NCBI RefSeq assembly: GCF_038008685.1
Contig: NZ_JBBOZQ010000001.1
Span: 2,480,001-2,544,000 of the forward strand
Length of the DNA: 64,000 nucleotides
Direction of reading: 5' to 3'
From: Lysinibacillus sp. FSL W8-0992
GTDB taxonomy: Bacteria > Bacillota > Bacilli > Bacillales_A > Planococcaceae
In this document: positions 54,235 to 63,038 of the stretch, in pieces
Numbering within the stretch: position 1 is the first letter of the stretch
Layout: every line of letters begins with the position of its first letter
The notes under the pieces: generated by a model
What the model was told of the DNA's origin: nothing
The model's database searches: none
Seen by the model: only the letters and a program-made list of their open reading frames with translations
Translations under genes and position numbers: made by a program

Positions 54235-54345
54235 TCAATGGAGCGAAGGGCGAAGATGCCAGGGGATAAGCAAGCCTAGGCTGAGCGTGGCGATGGAAAA
54301 CGCTTAGTGCTTGCCAAGGAAAGCGTTTGCCTGTTGCATAATGAT
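54235..54345. repeat. Decayed GC-rich repeat, copy F
   Basis: On the minus strand the element runs from CGCTTTCC, through a degraded middle, to TCGCCCTTCGCTCCATTGAA, close to the end of copy A (CCTTCGCTCCAATCAAC). The gap 53937-54500 holds the sodA terminator, this relic and a probable pbpA promoter, and no gene. Confidence 0.55.
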
Positions 54346-54445
54346 GCAAACAATCCTGTTCTATATTTTTTCAATATTTTCTTTTAATGGAAAACAACAT
54401 TTATGAAATTGATTCTTGTGTATGCTTTTCTGACTTAACTTCGAA

Positions 54446-54454
54446 TGGTATACT
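54446..54454 (+). promoter_or_regulatory. Extended -10 promoter of pbpA
   Basis: TGGTATACT is a TGn-TATACT extended -10, 46 bases before the pbpA start. The -35 region is weak, which is tolerated with an extended -10. Confidence 0.45.
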
Positions 54455-54500
54455 AGGTATCGTGTATTTAAACAGTTATTAGATGAGGAGGGTAATACAT

Positions 54501-56705
54501 ATGCGCAAAGCACCGGGGAAAAATCGCGCAGCGAGTGTTAAAGCAAAGCATCATTCTAATTTAACATTTCGTATGAATGTCCTTTTCTTTGCAATATTTA
54601 TCGTATTTTCGATGTTAATTTTTAGGCTTGGTTATATGCAAATTGTAAAAGGGGAAGATTATGTTCGTATTTTAGAGCGGACAGAGGAAGTACCTGTTAA
54701 TACAAGTGTACCAAGGGGTAGAATGTATGATCGTTATGGGCGAATTTTAGTTGATAACCAACCGGAAAATGCCATTACATATACGAAAATGCAGACGACA
54801 AAAACTGAGGATATGCTAGCAATAGCTGAAAAGCTTGCGCAGCTGATTGAACAGCCGATAGACCGTATCACACTACGTGATAAATATGATTTTTGGATTT
54901 TAAAAAATCATGATGCGGCATACGCAAAAATTTCTGATGCAGAGCAAACTAAAATTAAAACCCAAGAAAATATTACGACAAGTCAAGCAAATGCAGAGAT
55001 TGATAAGGTTGTGCGTGAGCGCATTACCGACGAAGAATTAGCACAATTAACTGATGATGATTTAGAAGTACTAGCAATTTACCGAGAGATGGTATCAGGC
55101 TATAATTTATCGCCACAAATCATTAAAAGTGAAAATGTTACAGCTGATGAATTTGCACGTGTTTCTGAGCGTTTAACGGAGTTGCCAGGAGTCAATACAA
55201 CGACAGACTGGAAGCGTGTCAAACTATCTTCACTTTCTGTGTTAGGCCGCACAACTGTTCCAACGAAGGGGATTCCGAAAGATAAGCTGAATTATTATTT
55301 GGCACGGGATTATTCTCGTAATGACCGCGTAGGAGAAAGTTATATTGAAGCGCAATATGAAGAGCTTTTACAAGGGCAAAAAACAGTTGTCAAAAATATT
55401 ACGAATAAAAAAGGGCAAGTTGTCGATACCATTACAACATATGAAGGCGAGCCTGGAAAAGATTTAGTATTAACATTTGATAGTGAGTTACAGGCAGCTA
55501 ATGAAAAAATTGTAGAGGAAGAACTGCTTAATTTAAAAGCGATGTCTGGCTCTAGTTTATTGGATCGCGCTTTCTTAATCATGATGGATCCGAACACTGG
55601 TGACATTTTATCAATGGTCGGTAAAAAAATAGAAAAAGATTCAGAAACTGGGAAAAATGTAGTTGTGGATTATGCATACGGATCGTTCACAACAGCTTAT
55701 GAAGCAGGATCTGTCGTAAAAGCAGCCACTTTGCTTACAGGTTATAAACTAGGGGCAATTTCGCCGAGCACAGTATTGGGAGATGAACCTATCCATTTAC
55801 TTGGTACACCAGTAAAAAAATCGATCTTTAACCATGGTGGGTATATTTCAATGGACGGCTTAAGTGCACTTGAACAATCTTCTAACGTTTATATGTTTAA
55901 AACAGCAATGCTGATCAATGGCACACCATATAGTTATATGATGCCATTACGATTAAATGATCAAACATTCCCAAATATGCGTAATTCCTATGCACAATTT
56001 GGCTTAGGTGTTAATACAGGTATTGATTTACCAAATGAATTTAGTGGAGTGGAAGGTCCTTCAGGTCCTACGATGGGTGGTAAAACACTCGACTTAGCTA
56101 TTGGACAGTATGATACGTATACACCGCTACAACTAGCACAATACATCTCAACGATAGCGAATGGTGGCTACCGTATTCAGCCCCATGTTGTGAAAGAAGT
56201 GCGTGATCCATCAAAAGATGGTCAGCAGCTTGGACAATTAGTGACAGAAGTAGGACCGAGAATTTTAAATCATATCGATAATACTGATGATGAAATTAAT
56301 TATGTTAAACAAGGATTGCACCGTGTTTATACAGGCTCTCGTGGTACTGCACGATCAGCATTTGCGAATGCGCCGTATACAGCTGCCGGAAAAACGGGAA
56401 CAGCCGAAGTTGTATATTATGGTCCGTTAAAAGAGCGTTATGGTACAAATACGATTAATTTGACGCATGTTGGCTATGCGCCATATGAAAATCCTGAAAT
56501 TGCCTATGCTGTTGTGATTCCTTGGGCAACTACTAACCTAGATCAACATTTATCAAACAATAACGTTATTGCAAGACGTGCTTTAGATAAATACTATGAG
56601 CTAAAAGAAAAGTACGACACGACAAAAGTGACAGATAATAAAGTAGAGCAACCAATTTTACCTGCTATTACAAATGATAAAATTGGCGAGGATGAACAAG
56701 AATAA
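54501..56705 (+). CDS. pbpA: Class B penicillin-binding protein (PbpA-like transpeptidase)
   Basis: 734-aa peptidoglycan transpeptidase. A basic cytoplasmic tail and one membrane anchor (FRMNVLFFAIFIVFSMLIF) are followed by the dimerisation/pedestal domain and the transpeptidase domain. The active site has SVVK (serine near residue 403), SSN in LEQSSNVYMF, and KTGTAE near residue 630. There is no PASTA domain, unlike PbpB. AGGAGGG precedes ATG 54501; ATG 54483 lies before that site. Location upstream of pstS matches pbpA (PBP2a) of B. subtilis, an elongation-phase enzyme, although the family also includes Pbp3-like proteins. Confidence 0.9.
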   Translation: MRKAPGKNRAASVKAKHHSNLTFRMNVLFFAIFIVFSMLIFRLGYMQIVKGEDYVRILERTEEVPVNTSVPRGRMYDRYGRILVDNQPENAITYTKMQTTKTEDMLAIAEKLAQLIEQPIDRITLRDKYDFWILKNHDAAYAKISDAEQTKIKTQENITTSQANAEIDKVVRERITDEELAQLTDDDLEVLAIYREMVSGYNLSPQIIKSENVTADEFARVSERLTELPGVNTTTDWKRVKLSSLSVLGRTTVPTKGIPKDKLNYYLARDYSRNDRVGESYIEAQYEELLQGQKTVVKNITNKKGQVVDTITTYEGEPGKDLVLTFDSELQAANEKIVEEELLNLKAMSGSSLLDRAFLIMMDPNTGDILSMVGKKIEKDSETGKNVVVDYAYGSFTTAYEAGSVVKAATLLTGYKLGAISPSTVLGDEPIHLLGTPVKKSIFNHGGYISMDGLSALEQSSNVYMFKTAMLINGTPYSYMMPLRLNDQTFPNMRNSYAQFGLGVNTGIDLPNEFSGVEGPSGPTMGGKTLDLAIGQYDTYTPLQLAQYISTIANGGYRIQPHVVKEVRDPSKDGQQLGQLVTEVGPRILNHIDNTDDEINYVKQGLHRVYTGSRGTARSAFANAPYTAAGKTGTAEVVYYGPLKERYGTNTINLTHVGYAPYENPEIAYAVVIPWATTNLDQHLSNNNVIARRALDKYYELKEKYDTTKVTDNKVEQPILPAITNDKIGEDEQE

Positions 56706-56706
56706 A

Positions 56707-56744
56707 AAAACCGCTAGCGCATTTTAAATGCCTAGCGGTTTTTT
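56707..56744 (+). terminator. Terminator of pbpA
   Basis: AAAACCGCTAGCGCA and TGCCTAGCGGTTTT form the stem, followed by T residues. Confidence 0.9.
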
Positions 56745-56795
56745 ATTTATAGTCAAAGCGTCTATTTTCGCGTCTAATTTTCTAGAGGCGATTTA

Positions 56796-56990
56796 CTAGA
56801 CAGAAAGTTGTTGAATTGCTAATTCAAACTGTTGCTTCGGTTTTTTTCCATAGAGCTCTATATTATTAAAGAAATAAGATGACACCATAAAATCAATAGC
56901 CTCCTGTAAAGAAAACTCCCGATGATCCATGATAAGTGTTAAATATGTTTTAAAGTAATCGGCATTTTGCACTTTTGCATGATTAATCAC
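56796..56990 (-). CDS. Small protein of unknown function
   Basis: 64-aa protein starting at GTG 56990, nine bases after GAGGGG. The sequence MINHAKVQNADYFKTYLTLI continues into REFSLQEAIDFMVSSYFF and is helix-rich with no membrane segment. No family is recognised. It lies on the opposite strand between pbpA and the pst operon and is divergent from pstS, so it could share the Pho-controlled region. Confidence 0.65.
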   Translation of the reverse strand: MINHAKVQNADYFKTYLTLIMDHREFSLQEAIDFMVSSYFFNNIELYGKKPKQQFELAIQQLSV

Positions 56991-57072
56991 AAAGTCAAAC
57001 CCCTCTTATAGTATTTCCTGACACAAATGCTTATTATAGCATTTTTCCTAAAGGAAGCAAGTAAGAATGTGA

Positions 57073-57131
57073 TTGTAAATGATTCTTTACAATCATTTAC
57101 AAAGCATTACATTCCTTTACGTGTCTTTTAC
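57073..57131 (+). promoter_or_regulatory. PhoP boxes upstream of pstS
   Basis: TTTAC-type hexamers start at 57086, 57096, 57106 (ATTAC), 57116 and 57127, one helical turn apart, as in PhoP-binding Pho boxes (TTAACA-like repeats). The first two also lie in a perfect dyad, TTGTAAATGATT (57073-57084) and AATCATTTACAA (57091-57102). This fits phosphate-starvation induction of pst. Confidence 0.8.
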
Positions 57132-57222
57132 GAACGATTTATACGAATTCAACAATAAGTCATTATAGTAAAGATTGTAAGGCAAACAACAAATAAAAAA
57201 GTTAGTGACGGAGGCAAATGAG

Positions 57223-58200
57223 ATGAAAAAGTGGAAGTACTTAACGATGACAGCGGTAATGGGTTCAGCATTAATGCTAGGTGCATGTAGTGGAGACAAC
57301 TCAGCGCAAAATGGTAACAATGCAGAAACGAATGCACCAGCGAACTCAGGACAAGAAGCTGCTGACGAGAAACTGCAAGGTTCAGTTGCTGGAGATGGTT
57401 CATCAACAGTAGCACCAATCATTGAAGCAGTTGTTGAAGAGTATGCAGGTGCACAACCGGATGTCAAAGTATCGGTAGGTGTTTCTGGTACTGGTGGCGG
57501 CTTTGAAAAATTCATCGCAGGTGAGACAGACTTTTCAAATGCATCTCGTTTTATAAAAACTGAAGAGAAAGAAAAACTAGAGCAAGCAGGAATTGCTTAC
57601 ACTGAGTTAGCTTTAGCATATGATGGTTTATCTGTAGTGGTGAACCCTGAAAATGATTGGGCAAAGGACTTAACGATAGATCAATTAAAGAAAATTTGGA
57701 CTGAAGATGGCACAGAGAAAAAATGGTCAGATATCGATCCATCATGGCCAGCAGAGAAAATCGTCTTCTATTCACCAGGTACTGATTCAGGTACGTATGA
57801 TTACTTTGATGAAGTAGTTTTAGATGGTGCTGATCTAGTAAGTGCAGCAACATTATCAGAGGATGATAATATGCTAGTCCAAGGTGTTGCTGGTGACAAA
57901 AACGCAATTGGCTTCTTCGGCTTCGCTTACTACTTAGAAAATAAAGATAAATTAAACATTGTGAAAGTAAATGGCATTGAACCAACACATGACACAATTG
58001 AAGCTGGGGAATATACGCCACTTTCACGTCCGTTATTCACATATGTGAAAAACAGTGCAATTAAAGATAATGCAGCAGCATATGATTTCATCAAATTCAC
58101 ACTTGAAAATGCAGGGGATATGGCAGAGGCAGTAGGTTATGTTAGTCTACCTGAAGAAAAATATGCTGAAGGCTTAAAAACTTTAGAAGGTTTAAAATAA
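57223..58200 (+). CDS. pstS: Phosphate-binding lipoprotein PstS
   Basis: 325-aa high-affinity phosphate receptor, lipid-anchored outside the membrane. The lipobox is LGAC-S, then an Asn/Gly linker. The binding loops are GDGSSTVAPI, SGTGGGFEKFIAGETDFSNA and SPGTDSGTYDYF, with the fold ending in SRPLFTYVKNSA. GGAGG precedes ATG 57223; an in-frame start at 57205 lies before it. First gene of pstS-C-A-B-phoU, under the Pho boxes. It is one of the most expressed genes under phosphate starvation in Bacillus. Confidence 0.97.
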   Translation: MKKWKYLTMTAVMGSALMLGACSGDNSAQNGNNAETNAPANSGQEAADEKLQGSVAGDGSSTVAPIIEAVVEEYAGAQPDVKVSVGVSGTGGGFEKFIAGETDFSNASRFIKTEEKEKLEQAGIAYTELALAYDGLSVVVNPENDWAKDLTIDQLKKIWTEDGTEKKWSDIDPSWPAEKIVFYSPGTDSGTYDYFDEVVLDGADLVSAATLSEDDNMLVQGVAGDKNAIGFFGFAYYLENKDKLNIVKVNGIEPTHDTIEAGEYTPLSRPLFTYVKNSAIKDNAAAYDFIKFTLENAGDMAEAVGYVSLPEEKYAEGLKTLEGLK

Positions 58201-58264
58201 GCAGACATGCATAGAGGGAAAGAGATGTATGCTCTTTCCCTTGCTTAATGGAAAGGAGTACCCA

Positions 58265-59212
58265 ATGGTTTCTCATAAAGAAAATAAGACATCATCTGTG
58301 CAACAATTAATTGCAAATTCGCGCAATCATAAAACTAAGAAAATAGTGGAAAAAGCCATGCCAGCTTTATTATTTTCTGCAGCGCTTATCTCGATTTTGA
58401 CGACATTTGGCATTGTTTTCACCCTTATTTTTGAAACGTTTGAGTTCTTTAAACGTGTTTCGATTACGGATTTTCTATTTGGTACACAGTGGCTACCGTT
58501 TTCTGGGAAGGAGCCTTTGTTTGGGATATTACCACTTATTGCAGGGACACTTAAAGTAACATTTATTGCAGTTGCCGTAGCTGTACCATTTGGAATTGCT
58601 TCAGCAATCTATTTGAGTGAATATGCAAGCGAGAAAATACGACGTACCGTTAAACCGATATTAGAAGTGTTAGCAGGTGTTCCAACAATTGTCTATGGTT
58701 TCTTTGCATTGACGTTTGTAACACCTTTGCTACAAGGAATCATTCCACAACTGAAGCTGTTTAATGCACTTAGTCCAGGGATTGTAGTGGGCATTATGAT
58801 TTTGCCAATGATTACATCACTATCAGAGGACGCGATGTCATCTGTACCAAACAGTATGCGTGAAGGGGCTTTAGCCTTAGGTGCAACGAAGTTTGAAGTT
58901 GCTATAAAAGTCGTGTTACCAGCAGCTTTGTCAGGGATTATTGCATCGGTAGTACTCGCTATTTCCCGGGCAATTGGGGAAACGATGATTGTATCACTTG
59001 CTGGTGGATCAACACCGAAATTTGATCTTGATGTGACAGATTCCATCCAAACAATGACAGCTTATATTGTACAAGTGTCAACTGGTGATGCTGGTTATGG
59101 AACGACGATTTATTACTCGATTTACTCAGTTGGATTCACTTTATTTATCTTTACTTTAGTAATGAATCTAATTGCTCATTATATTTCGAAACGCTTCAGG
59201 GAGGTTTACTAG
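58265..59212 (+). CDS. pstC: Phosphate ABC transporter permease PstC
   Basis: 315-aa inner permease. It has a cytoplasmic N-terminal segment of about 45 residues, then six helices. The permease coupling motif is seen in MREGALALGATKFEVAIKVVLPAA. GGAAAGGAG precedes ATG 58265; in-frame starts upstream precede that site. It begins 64 bases after pstS, long enough for an RNA processing or stem-loop region that could lower its expression relative to pstS; none was clearly resolved. Confidence 0.95.
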   Translation: MVSHKENKTSSVQQLIANSRNHKTKKIVEKAMPALLFSAALISILTTFGIVFTLIFETFEFFKRVSITDFLFGTQWLPFSGKEPLFGILPLIAGTLKVTFIAVAVAVPFGIASAIYLSEYASEKIRRTVKPILEVLAGVPTIVYGFFALTFVTPLLQGIIPQLKLFNALSPGIVVGIMILPMITSLSEDAMSSVPNSMREGALALGATKFEVAIKVVLPAALSGIIASVVLAISRAIGETMIVSLAGGSTPKFDLDVTDSIQTMTAYIVQVSTGDAGYGTTIYYSIYSVGFTLFIFTLVMNLIAHYISKRFREVY

Positions 59213-59213
59213 C

Positions 59214-60092
59214 ATGCGCTATATCGATGATACAGTCGTCAAGAAACGAATGACAAAGCGTATTACATTCAATAAAGTGTGGAAGTTCTTATTTTTCTTG
59301 GCAACTACATTTGCACTTGTGATGCTAGCTATTTTGCTCTACCGGATTGTGACACAAGGAATTGGCTATTTAAACTTTGATTTCTTAACAAATTTTGCTT
59401 CTCGTTTTGCGAATAAGGCGGGAATTAAAGCGGCATTAGTTGGCTCGCTGTGGTTGATGGCGGTTGTAGCTCCCGTATCAATCATTCTAGGTGTAGGAAC
59501 AGCCATTTATCTAGAAGAATATGCAAAGAAAAATAGACTAAATGATTTTATTCGTATGAATATTTCAAACTTAGCAGGTGTACCTTCAATTGTTTTTGGA
59601 TTACTTGGCTTAACAATTTTTGTTCGTATGATGGGACTTGGTAAAAGTATTCTAGCTGCAGGTTTAACAATGAGTTTGTTAATTTTACCTGTAATTATCG
59701 TGGCAGCGCAGGAAGCAATTCGTGCTGTACCGAATGAACAACGTGAAGCATCTTACGGTATGGGTGCAACAAAATGGCAAACGATTTTACGAGTCGTTTT
59801 ACCAGCAGCTATACCGGGAATTTTAACAGGTAGTATTTTGGCGTTGTCCCGTGCGATTGGTGAAACAGCTCCGTTAGTAGTACTTGGGATTCCAGTTATT
59901 TTACAGTTTTTACCTAATGATCTTTTAAGTCAGTTTACGGCATTGCCAATGCAAATTTACGATTGGGCAAAACGTCCGCAAGAGGCATTTCAATATGTAG
60001 CGGCAGCGGGTATTTTAGTGCTGATGATTGTGCTGTTACTGATGAATTCGATTGCCATCTTTATTCGAAATAAATTCCAAAAACGTTATTAA
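59214..60092 (+). CDS. pstA: Phosphate ABC transporter permease PstA
   Basis: 292-aa second permease, forming the translocation channel with PstC. Six helices and the coupling motif EASYGMGATKWQTILRVVLP, plus ALSRAIGETAPLVVLG. It starts one base after the pstC stop, with GGGAGG before ATG 59214, so the two are translationally coupled. Confidence 0.95.
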   Translation: MRYIDDTVVKKRMTKRITFNKVWKFLFFLATTFALVMLAILLYRIVTQGIGYLNFDFLTNFASRFANKAGIKAALVGSLWLMAVVAPVSIILGVGTAIYLEEYAKKNRLNDFIRMNISNLAGVPSIVFGLLGLTIFVRMMGLGKSILAAGLTMSLLILPVIIVAAQEAIRAVPNEQREASYGMGATKWQTILRVVLPAAIPGILTGSILALSRAIGETAPLVVLGIPVILQFLPNDLLSQFTALPMQIYDWAKRPQEAFQYVAAAGILVLMIVLLLMNSIAIFIRNKFQKRY

Positions 60093-60104
60093 TGAGGTGA
60101 CCTT

Positions 60105-60938
60105 ATGGTACTAGATTTTAAAGAGGAAAAATCAGTTGTTAAATCGATTAATATAAATGTAAAGGCTAGCGCTGAAGTGGCGAAAAAAGTAGTGTATGAT
60201 ACGCGCAACTTAAATTTATGGTACGGAGATCATCATGGTTTAAAAGACATTAATTTAAGTATTTATGAAAATGAAGTAACAGCTATTATCGGCCCTTCAG
60301 GTTGCGGGAAATCAACTTATTTAAAAACGTTGAACAGAATGGTAGAACTAGTACCAACTGTCCGCACTTCGGGAGAGATTTTGTATCGTGAGCGCAATAT
60401 TTTAGATAAAAGTTATACAGTAGAGGAATTACGTACTCGTGTGGGGATGGTTTTCCAAAAGCCTAATCCGTTCCCAAAATCTATTTATGATAATATTGCT
60501 TATGGCCCTCGTATCCATGGCATAAAAAACAAAAAAATTCTGGACGAAATTGTTGAAAAGTCTCTGCGAGGTGCAGCGATTTGGGACGAAGTAAAAGATC
60601 GTTTAAATCAAAATGCATACGGTCTATCAGGTGGACAGCAACAACGTATTTGTATCGCACGCTGTTTAGCGATAGAGCCAGATGTTATTTTAATGGATGA
60701 GCCAACGTCTGCACTTGACCCAATTTCTACATTAAAGGTAGAAGAGCTTGTACAAGAGCTTAAAAAGGATTATTCAATTATTATCGTTACACATAACATG
60801 CAACAAGCAGCACGTATTTCGGACCGTACAGCATTTTTCCTTAGCGGCGAAGTCGTTGAATATGACAAAACAGATGTGATTTTCCAAACACCTGCTGATC
60901 AACGTACAGAAGATTATATTTCAGGACGCTTCGGCTAA
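60105..60938 (+). CDS. pstB: Phosphate ABC transporter ATPase PstB
   Basis: 277-aa ATPase of the Pst importer. Walker [13 protein letters not shown], the family-specific [17 protein letters not shown], signature [12 protein letters not shown], Walker [14 protein letters not shown] and the switch histidine in VTHNMQQAA. There is one copy here, whereas B. subtilis has pstBA and pstBB in tandem. GAGGTGA precedes the ATG. An N-terminal extension of about 28 residues before the ATPase core is not essential to the fold. Confidence 0.97.
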   Translation: MVLDFKEEKSVVKSININVKASAEVAKKVVYDTRNLNLWYGDHHGLKDINLSIYENEVTAIIGPSGCGKSTYLKTLNRMVELVPTVRTSGEILYRERNILDKSYTVEELRTRVGMVFQKPNPFPKSIYDNIAYGPRIHGIKNKKILDEIVEKSLRGAAIWDEVKDRLNQNAYGLSGGQQQRICIARCLAIEPDVILMDEPTSALDPISTLKVEELVQELKKDYSIIIVTHNMQQAARISDRTAFFLSGEVVEYDKTDVIFQTPADQRTEDYISGRFG

Positions 60939-60956
60939 GCAGAGGAGGAACGATAG

Positions 60957-61616
60957 ATGGCAGTACGTGAACGCTTTGAGCAAGAGCTTAAAGAAATTCA
61001 AGAACAGTTTGTGGAAATTGCAACAAGTAGTATTAATGCGTTAAAAATTTCATTTGAAGCATTACAAGAGCAAAATTTGGAGAAGGCGTTAAAAATTCTT
61101 GAAGATGATTTAATTATTAACCGCCTTGAAGAAGAAATTAATGATCGAGTTATTTTAATGATCGCCAAGCAGCAGCCCGTTGCAACAGATTTACGTCGAC
61201 TTATGGTGCTTGTAAAAGCGGCATCCGATATGGAAAGAGTGGGCGATTATGCGGTCAATATTGCTAAAGAGACAATCCGTATAGGCAAAGAGCCATTGGT
61301 CTTTCCGACAACAAATTTACAAACAATGTGCAATAAAACTGTAGAAATGCTTGAGAGCATTATTACTGCATTTAAGGACGAAGATACAGTTCGTGCCAAA
61401 GAAATTGCTGATCTGGACGATTATGTAGATGATTTATATGGAGCGACCGTTACATTATTGCTTCGTGCTGGTGCAGAAAATCCAGCGCATATTTCGCAAA
61501 TAACACATTTAACGTTTGTTTGTCGTTATCTTGAACGCTCAGCTGATCATGCAACTAATATTGCTGAACATTTATTTTACTTAATCAAAGGTAAACATTA
61601 TGAATTGAATAATTAA
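60957..61616 (+). CDS. phoU: PhoU, phosphate signalling regulator
   Basis: 219-aa cytoplasmic helical protein with two PhoU repeats. The metal-binding-type motifs are ASDMERVGDYAVNIAKET in the first and CRYLERSADHATNIAEHL in the second. PhoU limits Pst activity and links it to the PhoPR system in many bacteria. It is the last gene of the operon, 18 bases after pstB, followed by a double hairpin. Confidence 0.95.
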   Translation: MAVRERFEQELKEIQEQFVEIATSSINALKISFEALQEQNLEKALKILEDDLIINRLEEEINDRVILMIAKQQPVATDLRRLMVLVKAASDMERVGDYAVNIAKETIRIGKEPLVFPTTNLQTMCNKTVEMLESIITAFKDEDTVRAKEIADLDDYVDDLYGATVTLLLRAGAENPAHISQITHLTFVCRYLERSADHATNIAEHLFYLIKGKHYELNN

Positions 61617-61643
61617 AAGAGGGCTGCATTGTGAGGCCCTTTT

Positions 61644-61689
61644 AGACTATAGCTAACTCGAAAAACTTCGAATTGGCTATAGTCTTTTT
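61644..61689 (+). terminator. Terminator of the pst operon
   Basis: AGACTATAGC and GCTATAGTCT form a stem with further inner pairing (CGAAAAACTTCG), ending in TTTTT. A weaker GGGCT/GGCCC hairpin precedes it at 61619-61640. Confidence 0.9.
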
Positions 61690-61741
61690 CATTTTAAAAT
61701 AGATATTTACGTCTATCTATTACATTTACGTGTGGTGCATT

Positions 61742-61766
61742 AAATTGTGTGAGTGCCTGACACTTT
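61742..61766. repeat. Short dispersed repeat with GTGCCTGACAC core, copy 3
   Basis: AAATTGTGTGAGTGCCTGAC continuing to ACTTT. It is the same orientation as copy 4, 119 bp downstream. The interval 61617-62048 holds the pst terminator, the two repeats and no supported gene. Confidence 0.8.
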
Positions 61767-61860
61767 ATAAAATATTCGGTTACTCATGAAGCTAACAAGC
61801 GAAATGTAACATCTTCAATTTTTACAGTTCCCCCCATGAATCAAAGTTGGCCAGTCATCA

Positions 61861-61885
61861 AAATTGTATGAGTGCCTGGCACTTT
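61861..61885. repeat. Short dispersed repeat with GTGCCTGGCAC core, copy 4
   Basis: AAATTGTATGAGTGCCTGGC continuing to ACTTT, two differences from copy 3. The core AGTGCCTGGCACT is an imperfect palindrome. Confidence 0.8.
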
Positions 61886-62048
61886 GGGCTGCTTTCTGCA
61901 TTAAATAACTACATAAACAAAATTGCAGCAACATTGCACTCTGCCTGTGCGTCAAATACTGTAGGGTGTTATTGTATTGTCAAAAAAAAAATTTGGTTAT
62001 ACTATAGACATTATCCCGAAAAAATAGGTGCTTAGGAGGTGCTGCTGC

Positions 62049-62921
62049 ATGAAAGACAGTGTAGAATCACTTATGAAGAAATTTGGTCTAGAAATTTCAA
62101 TAGAACAACGCAAATACTTAGGTTTTCTATATGAAAATTTACATCTAGAAGAGTTAAGTGATAAGGAACAACATTTTTTTATTGACTATTTTTACAAGAG
62201 TGAGACACTACGAAATATGGCAGCATTTGCACTTGAGCTAGCGGATGTCATGCATGAGATTCGTGAAAACGTTCCAACTATTGAACAGGCAGAGCAGTTA
62301 GCGAATGGGAAAGAGCAGCGCTTGTATTATGAGCAAAAGTGGCAAGAAGCTAGACGCCAAAAACTAAAGCAACAAACGACAAAAAGTGGTAATATTCTAT
62401 ATGTTCCATTTGTTGACTACAAGGAAGAGCAAGGCCCAATGGTTATATGTCTTGAACAAACATCTGGAATGGCCAAATATTCAGAGCTGTGTAAAAGCAT
62501 GATTTTGTCTTTATTTATGGATGCGCATCAGGAGCAAAGAGATTTATATATCGTGCCATATGATTGTCAAATTCATGTCCATTATCGCTTTGAAAATGGA
62601 CATTTAAATCTATCTGATTTTAAAGATTTTATTGAATATAAGGCAAAAGGGGAAGCGGCAATTTTACCTGTTCTACAGTTTGTAAAAGGATTGCTACAGG
62701 AAAATCAGCAATGTGCAGAAACAGATGTTATTATTTTTACTGAAGGTAATCCTGTTGATGGGCAATATTTATTAGGGAAGCGTGCAAAGACAATGATAGA
62801 GGAAATGAAGCAGCGTTATCATGCCGAATTTTCAGTAATTGCGATGAATGAACAACGTTTTAATGAGCATCATTTTTGGTTTGCAAATAAGGCTATTTTT
62901 GCAGACGATGCGATTCAATAA
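62049..62921 (+). CDS. VWA-like protein without a canonical MIDAS site
   Basis: 290-aa cytoplasmic protein. Residues 1-130 are helical (IEQRKYLGFLYENLHLEEL, YYEQKWQEARRQKLKQQ). From about residue 135 a von Willebrand A-like fold can be read: GPMVICLEQTSGMAKYSE, LYIVPYDCQIHVHYRFENG and TDVIIFTEGNPVDG, the layout of ViaA/CoxE-type proteins. The metal motif DxSxS is replaced by EQTSG, so metal binding is doubtful. AGGAGGTG precedes ATG 62049; the in-frame start at 62028 precedes that site. A MoxR-type ATPase partner, usual for ViaA, is not in the window. Confidence 0.65.
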   Translation: MKDSVESLMKKFGLEISIEQRKYLGFLYENLHLEELSDKEQHFFIDYFYKSETLRNMAAFALELADVMHEIRENVPTIEQAEQLANGKEQRLYYEQKWQEARRQKLKQQTTKSGNILYVPFVDYKEEQGPMVICLEQTSGMAKYSELCKSMILSLFMDAHQEQRDLYIVPYDCQIHVHYRFENGHLNLSDFKDFIEYKAKGEAAILPVLQFVKGLLQENQQCAETDVIIFTEGNPVDGQYLLGKRAKTMIEEMKQRYHAEFSVIAMNEQRFNEHHFWFANKAIFADDAIQ

Positions 62922-62928
62922 AATGTAC

Positions 62929-62962
62929 AGCTGACCAGAGAGCTTTTGGTCGGCTTATTTTT
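62929..62962 (+). terminator. Terminator after the VWA-like gene
   Basis: AGCTGACCA and TGGTCGGCT form a 9-bp stem with one G-T pair, followed by TTATTTTT. Confidence 0.75.
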
Positions 62963-63038
62963 ACTGATCGGTCATACCGTTTTTGACAGTATTAAAACAT
63001 TTACAAAAATGTACATAGGTAAGTAAAAGGAGAATTAC

